From NCBI GenBank assembly GCA_035543875.1, contig DATKIY010000126.1, forward strand, positions 1-18,048: DNA of 18,048 bases, read 5' to 3'. This document shows, in pieces, positions 8,314-14,325 of this stretch (position 1 is its first letter; the number at the start of each line of letters is the position of its first letter). Source of the DNA: DATKIY01 sp035543875. GTDB taxonomy: Bacteria > Actinomycetota > Actinomycetes > JAHEKZ01. Under the pieces are notes generated by a model that saw only the letters and a program-made list of their open reading frames with translations, ran no database searches and was not told the DNA's origin. Position numbers and translations under genes: made by a program.

Positions 8314-9231
8314 CTACTCAGGCCGCAGTTCGAAATCCCATCCGACGACTGCGGGTTGCCCCGCTTTCGCGGCGTTGGCGGCTTCGCGCACCCAAGGGTG
8401 TAGCTCCCAGATGTCCGGCGGGCCGGGGGTCAGCGGTTCGGGCTGCTCGTGAGGCTCAACGGTGCGATCGTCGAGGTAGCTCTCCTCGCAGGCCCGGACT
8501 ACGTAGCCGTTCGGCAGCGCAGCGCGAAGGTAGTCTCCGAGGCCGTGGCTGTAGCCCGCGATGTGCCCTATGCGACCGTCTGGTGCTTCCTTTATCAGTG
8601 GGTATCGCGTCGAACCAGTGAAATGGCCACGTGTATCGAGGAGGAGCAAGTGTCCGCCGGGCTGCATTACGCGCGCAGTTTCGGCGAAGAACGGGCGCAG
8701 GTCGCTCAGGTGGGTCAGCGCCAGACTGCACACCACATGATCGACGTCTCCGTCGGGCAGTGGTAGGTCAGTGAGCTGACCAGCGACGAAGCGGGCCTGA
8801 GGCACGGCTTTCCGAGCGCGGGCGAGCATGGATTGGGAAATGTCGATGCCGATGACGTCGTGTCCTCGGGCCACCAACTGTTGCGCGACTGTGCCGGTGC
8901 CGCACGCGGCGTCTAGGGCGCGGCCCGGCGGAAGGCGATCAAGCATCGGTGTGAGAAGGCTGTCGCGCATCGGAAAGCAGCCGTTGTCCTCAGCGTCGTA
9001 GGTGACAGCCCAGCCGTCATAGCCGTCGGCCACTGGAAGTGGTGGAACGTCAATCCCGGGCCCGAAATCCTCGGCGCGTCCGAGCAGCTCGCGCATCTCA
9101 GCGATTCTGGCCTCGGTAAACGCACGGTCATACTCCCCGGCGAAGGCGCGCATGAGCCCGACGCCTTCAAGCCCAAGCAGGTACGCCAGCGGGTGCTGGT
9201 GGATGGTCAGGCTGGTGGACGCGTCGGTCAT
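8314..9231 (-). CDS. Class I SAM-dependent methyltransferase
   Basis: A 305-residue protein with a roughly 100-residue N-terminal extension followed by a Rossmann-fold methyltransferase domain. The SAM site is clear: ALDAACGTG (105-113), IGIDIS at 127-132, GQLTDLPLPDG near 151-161 and VVCSLALTHL near 167-176, matching Methyltransf_11-type enzymes. The substrate cannot be told; small-molecule methylation is the usual role. I chose ATG at 9231 because AGGA lies eight bases upstream (9240-9243); an in-frame ATG at 9267 has less support. Having a ribosome site and no leaderless -10, it looks like a downstream gene, possibly transcribed from the VOC promoter at 9952-9957 through the PIN remnant. 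A GGCCT/AGGCC hairpin overlaps its stop. Confidence 0.85.
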   Translation of the reverse strand: MTDASTSLTIHQHPLAYLLGLEGVGLMRAFAGEYDRAFTEARIAEMRELLGRAEDFGPGIDVPPLPVADGYDGWAVTYDAEDNGCFPMRDSLLTPMLDRLPPGRALDAACGTGTVAQQLVARGHDVIGIDISQSMLARARKAVPQARFVAGQLTDLPLPDGDVDHVVCSLALTHLSDLRPFFAETARVMQPGGHLLLLDTRGHFTGSTRYPLIKEAPDGRIGHIAGYSHGLGDYLRAALPNGYVVRACEESYLDDRTVEPHEQPEPLTPGPPDIWELHPWVREAANAAKAGQPAVVGWDFELRPE

Positions 9232-9297
9232 GGCAGCAATCCTGCTATGAGGTTCCGTCGGCAACAACCGGATTTCCCCCGAGCGGGTCGCGACAAC

Positions 9298-9562
9298 TCA
9301 GCCGTGCCGTGAGGGCGGATCGGGGCCCGGCGTCTCCATAGGCGCAACAGTCACCAAGTTCTTCGCAGCACCGGCGAGACGCCTATCGAGTGTGATGAAA
9401 GCGTCGGCTTGGAGCTGCGTCAGCGCGAGGTATTCGGCGTCGAACGTCTCAGACGACTCAAGCTGTTCGGCGATCTTCCACGCGACGTTTTGAAGCACGC
9501 GATCTCCGAGCCATCTCATCCGGAGTCTGCGCTAGTCGCATGGCGACGTCGTGCTCCACCAT
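9298..9562 (-). pseudogene. PIN-domain (VapC-like) toxin remnant with internal deletion
   Basis: The readable part (9298-9519) encodes the C-terminal half of a PIN-domain protein: WLGDRVLQNVAWKIAEQL, then TFDAEYLALTQLQADAFITLD, the region holding the last acidic residues of the nuclease site. A stop codon lies four codons upstream of its ATG. The N-terminal half, with the first catalytic Asp, is absent. Just upstream, in another frame, ATG 9562 overlaps the VOC stop (TGATG) and gives MVEHDVAMRLAQ, which resembles the beginning of such proteins as I remember them. The simplest reading is one ancestral gene that lost about half its length plus the frame. No antitoxin gene is seen beside it. It is almost certainly not a functional nuclease. 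Confidence 0.5.
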
Positions 9563-9945
9563 CAAGCGATGCAGAACTCGTTGCCTTCCGGGTCGAGCAT
9601 CACGATATGACCGAGTAGTTCCCCGTATGACTCCTCGCGCACGGTCGACGCCCCAGCGCCGACGAGCTCCGCTGCCTTCGCGCGGATCAGTTGTTCGCGC
9701 TCGGACATGTCCCAGGGAGGTTCACCGGCCACTCGGATGTCGATGTGCATCTTGTTCTTGGCGGTTTTGCCCTCCGGGACCTTCAGGAAGCCGATTGCTG
9801 GTCCAACGCCGTCCGGATCGATGATCGAGGCACCGTCCGGGTCGTCGTACCCAGGCTCAGCTATATATCCGAGGGCAAGCGCCCAGAACGTCGCAATTCC
9901 ATGGGGGTCGGCAGCATCGCAACCCAGCGTCCAATGTGTCGCCAT
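9562..9945 (-). CDS. VOC family protein (glyoxalase-like fold)
   Basis: A 127-residue single-domain member of the vicinal oxygen chelate superfamily (Glyoxalase_6-like). It shows the two beta-alpha-beta-beta-beta halves: WTLGCDAADPHGIATFWALALGY at the start, and MHIDIRV near 66 with MLDPEGNEFCIA at the end. His67 and Glu123 are at the positions usually used to bind a metal. Members include dioxygenases, glyoxalases and antibiotic-binding proteins such as bleomycin resistance proteins; the substrate cannot be assigned. The start ATG 9945 lies six bases after TACTTT, a leaderless arrangement. It is divergent from another VOC gene 45 bases away and is followed in the same direction by the PIN remnant, overlapping it by one base. 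Confidence 0.85.
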   Translation of the reverse strand: MATHWTLGCDAADPHGIATFWALALGYIAEPGYDDPDGASIIDPDGVGPAIGFLKVPEGKTAKNKMHIDIRVAGEPPWDMSEREQLIRAKAAELVGAGASTVREESYGELLGHIVMLDPEGNEFCIA

Positions 9946-9951
9946 AAGTAA

Positions 9952-9957
9952 AAAGTA
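9952..9957 (-). promoter_or_regulatory. -10 box TACTTT of the minus-strand VOC gene
   Basis: TACTTT, six bases, ATG on the minus strand. The expected -35 zone (about 9975-9980) falls on the -10 of the divergent VOC gene. Confidence 0.55.
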
Positions 9958-9977
9958 CCGCCGCGAGCTCTCGGTAG

Positions 9978-9983
9978 TACGGT
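9978..9983 (+). promoter_or_regulatory. -10 box TACGGT of the plus-strand VOC gene
   Basis: TACGGT, seven bases, GTG 9991. The expected -35 zone (about 9955-9960) falls on the -10 of the divergent VOC gene, so the two core promoters are interleaved. Confidence 0.5.
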
Positions 9984-9990
9984 CGTGGCT

Positions 9991-10416
9991 GTGGACGCTA
10001 CGACAACGTACCCCCAGTTATTGCAACCCGTTCTCGACTGCACTGACCCACGGCTTCTCGCTGAGTTCTACCGGGAGCTGTTGGGTTTCAGGTATCGAGC
10101 GGGTGATGAGCCGTCAGAGTCCGGTGGCGACGATGTGGATGTGGACTGGCTGGTCCTGCTGAGCCCGTCAGGGGAGCGCAGTCTCGCATTCCAACAGGTG
10201 GACGAGCTGCCGCCGACCACTTGGCCTGAAACGGATGTGCCGCAGCAGATGCACCTCGACATGGCGGTAACAAGTCGGAGTGAGTTGGACGCCCAGCACG
10301 AACGGGCGATCGCACTCGGGGCGCGGGTTGTGCTAGACCGGACCGACGATGAGCAAGAGCCGCTTTGGGTGTACGCCGATCCAGCTGGACACATGTTCTG
10401 CATCTTTGTTGCCTGA
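9991..10416 (+). CDS. VOC family protein (glyoxalase-like fold)
   Basis: A 141-residue VOC-superfamily protein. The first half has PVLDCTDPRLLAEFYRELLGF, the second QQMHLDMAV (His88) and YADPAGHMFCIFVA. The usual terminal metal-ligand glutamate position (GNEFC in its neighbour) is GHMFC here, so Glu is replaced by Met; this may be a binding protein rather than a metalloenzyme. I prefer GTG 9991, seven bases after TACGGT, over the in-frame GTG 9985 that sits only one base after it. It is divergent from the 9562-9945 VOC gene, with which it shares fold but little obvious sequence, so recent duplication is not suggested. It converges with the DinB gene. Confidence 0.83.
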   Translation: MDATTTYPQLLQPVLDCTDPRLLAEFYRELLGFRYRAGDEPSESGGDDVDVDWLVLLSPSGERSLAFQQVDELPPTTWPETDVPQQMHLDMAVTSRSELDAQHERAIALGARVVLDRTDDEQEPLWVYADPAGHMFCIFVA

Positions 10417-10461
10417 GACGTTCGACCGCAACGACTAGACGTTCCACGGCGGTTGGTTAGC

Positions 10462-11001
10462 TCACTGCCCCGTGCGTCCATCGATGCATTCGCGCAGCAG
10501 GTCTGCGTGACCGGCGTGTCTCGCGTACTCCTCGATGACGTGGACGAGGACATCGCGGACGCTTACCGAACCATGGTCAAAGGGCACCTGCCGCCCAAGA
10601 CCGTCCTCGTCCAGCGCGTTGAGCCACTCGTTCGCACCTTCGATCTGTGCCTTCCACGCGGCAAACGCCTCATCAACGACCGCGGGGTCGGCGACGGCAC
10701 CGTTGAAATCCGCGTCGCTGTCGTCATCACGTTTGAACAGCCGCGGTCCGTCGGTCTGACCCTGCAGTACCCGCTGGAACCAGTGGTTCTCCATCTGGGC
10801 CAGGTGCCGGATCAGTCCCAGCAGGCTGAGCGTGCTCGGCGGGACAGAGCGGCTCGCGAGCTGTGAGGCGTCGAGTCCCTGACACTTCATCTCGATGGTC
10901 AGTCGATAGTTGCTGAGGTACTCCCGAAGCGTCGCCTTCTCGCCCTCCGGGTCGCCGTAGGTTCGTGGATCGTCGGCTGGGTCTGTCCATCTCTCGCTCA
11001 T
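10462..11001 (-). CDS. DinB family protein (DUF664)
   Basis: A 179-residue four-helix-bundle protein of the DinB/DUF664 superfamily. Candidate metal ligands are His66 in LIRHLAQMENHWF and His162 and His165 in EEYARHAGHADLLRE, the spacing typical of these proteins, some of which are thiol (mycothiol or bacillithiol) S-transferases. The conserved PPSTLSLLGLIRHL entry to helix 2 supports the DUF664 subgroup common in actinobacteria. The specific reaction is unknown. The start ATG 11001 has AAAGG nine bases upstream (11011-11015), a conventional ribosome site. It lies 60 bases downstream of a methyltransferase gene on the same strand and is probably co-transcribed with it. Confidence 0.87.
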   Translation of the reverse strand: MSERWTDPADDPRTYGDPEGEKATLREYLSNYRLTIEMKCQGLDASQLASRSVPPSTLSLLGLIRHLAQMENHWFQRVLQGQTDGPRLFKRDDDSDADFNGAVADPAVVDEAFAAWKAQIEGANEWLNALDEDGLGRQVPFDHGSVSVRDVLVHVIEEYARHAGHADLLRECIDGRTGQ

Positions 11002-11061
11002 AGCTGACGACCTTTCCGATATCTCGCCGCGAGCGCAAGGGCTTTGCGATTCACAGTGACC

Positions 11062-11796
11062 TCAGACGCAGGCGACCACTATGAACTCCCCGTCGCCAGC
11101 GCCGATGGCTTGACGGTCCCATCCGCCGTAGATGTCTTTAACGACGAAGCCGGCAGCCCGTAGATCCATCCGAATTTCCTGTTCGGTACGCCACCGCAGT
11201 GTGGAGCTGCTCAGTAGCTCGTTTCCGTCAGGAAAAACGAAGTGCATCGTGAAGTCGATGATGGCTCCACTTTCGCTGGTCACCTCCGTCCAGACCCGGA
11301 CTTGTTGTCCGTCAGGAAGGCTGACCTCTTCAGTTGAGTCAATGGGATTCCAGCTCACCCATTCCCGAGCCGCAGGATCGCGAGTGTCGAACACAAGCCT
11401 GCCTCCGGGCACGAGGGACCGTCGAAGATTCGGCAGCAGTTGCGCCCACTCGTTGCTGTCCACGAAGAACTGAGCCACGTGACTGGTCATGAATGCGATA
11501 TCAAACGAGGCACTGGGGAGGTCGTTGGACCCTCCCTCGACCCACGTCACGAGGTCCGCGTTTGGTTTCGCGCGAGCCGCGTCGAGAGAGGCGCGCGCTG
11601 GGTCGACGCCGGTCACGAGGTGACCTGCTCCCGCTAGTCCGATTGCTAGTCGTCCCGTGCCACAACCAAAGTCGAGCACCCTCGACTCTTGCGATTCATT
11701 CGCGATGGAGAGGAAAAACTCGTCCTCACGAGACCATGAGAATTCAGCGTCGTAGACGGCGACAAGTCGCGGGTCATTGAACTCGCCGTTGCGCAC
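11062..11796 (-). CDS. Class I SAM-dependent methyltransferase
   Basis: A 244-residue methyltransferase. The SAM-binding loop is VLDFGCGTG (40-48), followed by GVDPARASLDAAR at 63-75, an acidic-loop region NDLPSASFDIAFM (91-103) and the post-core RRSLVPGGRLVFDTRDP segment. The N-terminus FNDPRLVAVYDAE is typical of the Methyltransf_25 group in actinobacteria. The C-terminal half carries a beta-rich substrate module (TMHFVFPDGNELLSSSTLRWRTEQEI region). The target is unknown. The start GTG 11796 is six bases after TAGTGT, with GTGACG 17 bases further upstream, the best-formed promoter in the window. It appears to head a two-gene unit with the DinB gene. Confidence 0.87.
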   Translation of the reverse strand: MRNGEFNDPRLVAVYDAEFSWSREDEFFLSIANESQESRVLDFGCGTGRLAIGLAGAGHLVTGVDPARASLDAARAKPNADLVTWVEGGSNDLPSASFDIAFMTSHVAQFFVDSNEWAQLLPNLRRSLVPGGRLVFDTRDPAAREWVSWNPIDSTEEVSLPDGQQVRVWTEVTSESGAIIDFTMHFVFPDGNELLSSSTLRWRTEQEIRMDLRAAGFVVKDIYGGWDRQAIGAGDGEFIVVACV

Positions 11797-11802
11797 GTGC
11801 GG

Positions 11803-11831
11803 ACACTAGTGGCGGATGTGGAACCCGTCAC
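11803..11831 (-). promoter_or_regulatory. Promoter of the methyltransferase-DinB unit
   Basis: On the minus strand GTGACG (11826-11831) is separated by 17 bases from TAGTGT (11803-11808), which lies six bases before GTG 11796. Both boxes and both spacings fit a housekeeping-sigma leaderless promoter. Confidence 0.6.
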
Positions 11832-11892
11832 CGGGTTTTTGAACGGCTGGTGCAAACCGTCCACTTGATCGTCTCGGATCTGTGACGGGTTC
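11821..11892. repeat. Inverted repeat GAACCCGTCAC / GTGACGGGTTC
   Basis: GAACCCGTCAC (11821-11831) recurs as its exact reverse complement at 11882-11892, 50 bases away. The left copy is one half of the dyad over the methyltransferase -35 box, so the region holds three related half-sites. Confidence 0.6.
11822..11837. promoter_or_regulatory. Dyad AACCCG-N4-CGGGTT over the -35 box
   Basis: A perfect 6+6 dyad with a four-base centre surrounds the -35 box of the methyltransferase promoter, as expected of a dimeric repressor site. On the plus strand the same dyad is followed by three further T bases (five in a row, 11836-11840), so it could instead act as a weak intrinsic terminator for transcription from the left. 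The two readings cannot be separated from sequence alone. Confidence 0.45.
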
Positions 11893-12059
11893 TGATGCGT
11901 CTGGGACTTTCGCCACCCGCGAGAAAATGGGCCAACACGCCGATGGTTTCGCGTGCTGGAGATTTCGAGGCAGCATGTTTGAGTTGATTCCACGTACGCT
12001 GGCGGGCTGAGATCCCGTGAGCAGCGGTCCATGAGCGAAATCCGGGAGCATCCTCGCGT
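11841..12059 (+). other. Long upstream region of the beta-helix gene with potential stem-loops
   Basis: No gene is evident between the promoter zone of the methyltransferase and the beta-helix start. Foldable elements on the plus strand are 11951-11958 with 11971-11978 (eight pairs, two G-U), and 11998-12006 with 12014-12025 (CGGG/CCCG extended by GCTG/CAGC across bulges). The only ribosome-site candidate is GGGAG 11 bases before the ATG. No TANNNT at the leaderless distance is present. I do not recognise a known riboswitch class. Confidence 0.35.
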
Positions 12060-13400
12060 ATGTCTTTTTCCGTTCAAAAAATGACTGTTCCGCTTGTGCT
12101 AGTTGCCGCCTTTGCTTTGGCAGCCGCGCTCTTTGTTGCGAGCTTCCCCGAACCGTCCCGGGCGCAGGCGAGCGGTCGCCATGTGTTCTATGTTGCGCGT
12201 TCGGGTCATGACTCAGCTGGCGGCTCGTCCAAGCATCCATTCCGAACAGTGCAGCACGCGGTTCGTGCCGTTCCTGCTGGAAGCCTTATACGTGTCCGAC
12301 GCGGTACGTACCGCGGTTTCGAGGTCAAGCACAACGGGATCACTGTCGCTGCTGCTCCCGGGGCAAAGGTCCACATACGCGGTGGCGGTGACGAGGACGT
12401 TGTGCAGTTCACTGACGTCCGCAACGGCGGGCTGCGTGGGCTGAAGGTCTTGGGTAGCGACGTGCAATACGGCAGCGCCGTCAAGGTCACCGACAGCCAG
12501 GGCGTAAGGATCCATCACATATCGGCATACGGTTCACGCACCTTCGGAATCGTTGTCGTCGATTCACGCGGTGTGAAGTTGGATCACAACAACATCTTCC
12601 ACAATGCCTCGGGGATCGAAGAGCGGCGCGCGAAGAACCTCCGGATCGTTGCGAATGATATTCACGACAACACCAAGGAGGTCGACTCGGGGCGCGGTCA
12701 AGAAGGCATCACCTTCTACGAATCCACCGGTCGAGTTGAAGTAAGCGGGAACCACTTCCACAACAATCGGACCCACCTCGAGGTCTACGGTGCATCTCAT
12801 CTCGTCATTCACGGAAATAGCTTCAGGGCCGGCCAAGTCATGGAGACGGGGACTGGGGGCCAAGGCTGTCGTCACAACAAGTTCGTTCGCAATGTGGCCA
12901 CGCGGGGGAGCACTCACTCCAATGGAATGATTTTGCGGTGCGCGAAGGACATGTTGGTAGCGCAGAACGTTTTCGACGGGTTCGATGACTTTGGTTTGTA
13001 CATCGTCAACGGGCTACGCGGAGTTTCGTACGGCGCTTCGATCGCGGGACTTCGAGTCTTGAACAACATCGTGGTGGGTGGTCGGGCGTACAGCCTCGGC
13101 GCACACCTACCCAGGTCGGTGACCATTGACCACAACCTGATTAACAACGACGGTTCCAAGGCTGCATATGGCGATCACCTGGCCTACGTGGACGGCCCCG
13201 GAAACGCCGAAACCCTGCGGCAGTTCACTCGTTGGACCGGTTTCGACAAGCACGGTGTTGGCAGGTCTCCGATGTTCGTCAACCGAAGCGGTGGAAACTT
13301 CCATCTACGCGCGCACTCACCGGCAATCAACTCTGGTGCTGTTCTCGCCTCGCCATACAAGGGGCGACGACCGGATATCGGCAGGTACGAACGTCGGTAG
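12060..13400 (+). CDS. Secreted right-handed parallel beta-helix protein (DUF1565-like start)
   Basis: A 446-residue exported protein. Residues 1-37 look like a signal peptide (basic start, hydrophobic 9-28, likely cleavage after SRAQA). The mature start YVARSGHDSAGGSSKHPFRTVQHAVRAV is the DUF1565-type cap of pectate-lyase-like proteins. Residues about 85-365 are short beta-helix turns rich in Asn and His (LDHNNIFHN, IVANDIHDN, VSGNHFHNN, VIHGNSFRAG, VLNNIVVGG, IDHNLINND). The end (HSPAINSGA, then RPDIGRYE) is usual for such proteins. Only Cys270 and Cys294 occur after the signal, so a disulfide between adjacent turns is likely. No sorting motif or membrane anchor follows, so it is probably released. 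It likely acts on or binds a polysaccharide, but no lyase or hydrolase site can be named. Confidence 0.85.
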   Translation: MSFSVQKMTVPLVLVAAFALAAALFVASFPEPSRAQASGRHVFYVARSGHDSAGGSSKHPFRTVQHAVRAVPAGSLIRVRRGTYRGFEVKHNGITVAAAPGAKVHIRGGGDEDVVQFTDVRNGGLRGLKVLGSDVQYGSAVKVTDSQGVRIHHISAYGSRTFGIVVVDSRGVKLDHNNIFHNASGIEERRAKNLRIVANDIHDNTKEVDSGRGQEGITFYESTGRVEVSGNHFHNNRTHLEVYGASHLVIHGNSFRAGQVMETGTGGQGCRHNKFVRNVATRGSTHSNGMILRCAKDMLVAQNVFDGFDDFGLYIVNGLRGVSYGASIAGLRVLNNIVVGGRAYSLGAHLPRSVTIDHNLINNDGSKAAYGDHLAYVDGPGNAETLRQFTRWTGFDKHGVGRSPMFVNRSGGNFHLRAHSPAINSGAVLASPYKGRRPDIGRYERR

Positions 13401-13424
13401 TTGGGAAGTCGGCCGCCGGTCGAT

Positions 13425-13832
13425 CTATCCCTGCCGTTGCGCGATACGAATCATGTTGCCCGATGGGTCGCGTACGGCGCAGTCTCGAGAGCCCCAGCCT
13501 TGGTCCATGGGCTCTTGCACGATGTCGACGCCCGAGGCCTGGATCTTTTCAAACGTTGCGTCGAGATCCTCGGTGCTAAAGATTGCACCATGTAGTGAAC
13601 CCTTGGCGAGAAGCCCTTGGAGCGCATCGCCATCTTCGGTGGAGTGTCCAGCGTGAGGCTCGGTGAGGACGACCTGGATATCAGGTTGAGTCGGGGGCGA
13701 GAGAGTTACCCAACGAAAGCCTTCGGCCGCGACATCATTGCGGAGCTCGAGGCCGAGAACGTCCCGGTAGAACGCCAAGGCGAGGTCTGGGTCGTGGACT
13801 GTGATGTAGCAGTGTGTGAGTGAGAGTTCCAT
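13425..13832 (-). CDS. VOC family protein paired with an AraC-type regulator
   Basis: A 135-residue VOC-superfamily protein: HCYITVHDPDLALAFYRDVLGLELRND at residues 7-33, FRWVTLSPP and DIQVVLTEP in the first half, and SLHGAIFSTEDLDATFEKI, VQEPMDQGWGSRDCAVRDPSGNMIRIAQ in the second. This type is commonly found directly downstream of the small AraC-like regulator seen here, and an effector-binding or detoxification role is assumed but unproven. The start ATG 13832 lies ten bases after the regulator's stop. The stop codon TAG is also the first half of TAGCGT, seven bases before the ATG, so the gene may have its own leaderless transcript in addition to the operon one. It converges with the beta-helix gene. 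Confidence 0.88.
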   Translation of the reverse strand: MELSLTHCYITVHDPDLALAFYRDVLGLELRNDVAAEGFRWVTLSPPTQPDIQVVLTEPHAGHSTEDGDALQGLLAKGSLHGAIFSTEDLDATFEKIQASGVDIVQEPMDQGWGSRDCAVRDPSGNMIRIAQRQG

Positions 13833-13839
13833 GTGGACA

Positions 13840-13845
13840 ACGCTA
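13840..13845 (-). promoter_or_regulatory. Possible internal -10 box TAGCGT before the VOC gene
   Basis: TAGCGT on the minus strand, seven bases before ATG 13832; its TAG is the stop codon of the AraC-type gene. It may be fortuitous, since the genes are also close enough to share a transcript. Confidence 0.35.
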
Positions 13846-14271
13846 CGGGGCGGTGGTGCCCTTCGCTTCTCGGATCCTGCTCGGTCGAGAATGAATTTGC
13901 GCAACGCACCCGGGAACTGACCCTGTTGCAGCGTGATCGCGCGCGCGGTACGACGTTGGACTCTCACCGACCAGCTCAGTAAATCGCGAACTAAACGATC
14001 CCAACGAAGTGCACCCCACGGCCATGCACACCTCCGTAACCGAGAGGTCCCCGCGTCGCAACAGAGCCTTCGCTCGCTCGATCCGGCGCGTCATGAGGTA
14101 GTTGTACGGCGTTTCGCCATACGCCGCCCGGAACTGACGGGAAAAGTGGGCAGGAGACATCAAGGCAGCCTGCGCCAACGCCAGGACATCTAGTGGCTTG
14201 AAGTATTCGCGATCCATCAGGTCGCGAGCGCGACGCAGATGCGCCAGGTTGGCCAGCTCCTGCGGGGTCAT
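13843..14271 (-). CDS. AraC-family transcriptional regulator (DNA-binding domain only)
   Basis: A 142-residue regulator made almost entirely of the AraC DNA-binding domain. The first HTH is at about 28-50 (DVLALAQAALMSPAHFSRQFRAAYGETPYNYL) and the second at about 76-98 (SVTEVCMAVGCTSLGSFSSRFTELVGESP), followed by the conserved YRAR end and a 30-residue basic tail. There is no N-terminal effector domain, so it may respond to a ligand only through a partner; the downstream VOC protein is the obvious candidate, as this gene pair is recurrent in actinobacteria. Direct target genes are unknown. The start ATG 14271 is six bases after TACTCT, a leaderless arrangement. Confidence 0.9.
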   Translation of the reverse strand: MTPQELANLAHLRRARDLMDREYFKPLDVLALAQAALMSPAHFSRQFRAAYGETPYNYLMTRRIERAKALLRRGDLSVTEVCMAVGCTSLGSFSSRFTELVGESPTSYRARDHAATGSVPGCVAQIHSRPSRIREAKGTTAP

Positions 14272-14277
14272 TCGTAC

Positions 14278-14283
14278 AGAGTA
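14278..14283 (-). promoter_or_regulatory. -10 box TACTCT of the AraC-VOC operon
   Basis: TACTCT, six bases, ATG on the minus strand. A partial -35 (TTGCGC, 14300-14305) is 16 bases upstream. Confidence 0.55.
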
Positions 14284-14325
14284 TGCGTCGCTTGCTGACG
14301 CGCAATCTGCCAGAGAGATGACTGA

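Noticed and set aside
8311..8324. Hairpin GGCCT-ACTC-AGGCC at the end of the first methyltransferase as an intrinsic terminator
   Set aside because: Only a five-base stem and no T-run on either strand; it could arise by chance in GC-rich sequence.
9460..9562. Separate 34-residue gene starting at ATG 9562
   Set aside because: After the first dozen residues it runs in an Arg-rich frame over the PIN-domain sequence, which is the real coding signal there; treated as part of the pseudogene.
11821..11892. Transcription attenuator with terminator and antiterminator upstream of the beta-helix gene
   Set aside because: The segment that would compete with the terminator-like hairpin lies downstream of the T-run, so it would not yet be transcribed when termination is decided. 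An operator at the methyltransferase promoter fits better.
11806..12240. Minus-strand frame across the upstream region of the beta-helix gene
   Set aside because: It is antisense to the beta-helix start and has no motif, ribosome site or plausible hydrophobic pattern.
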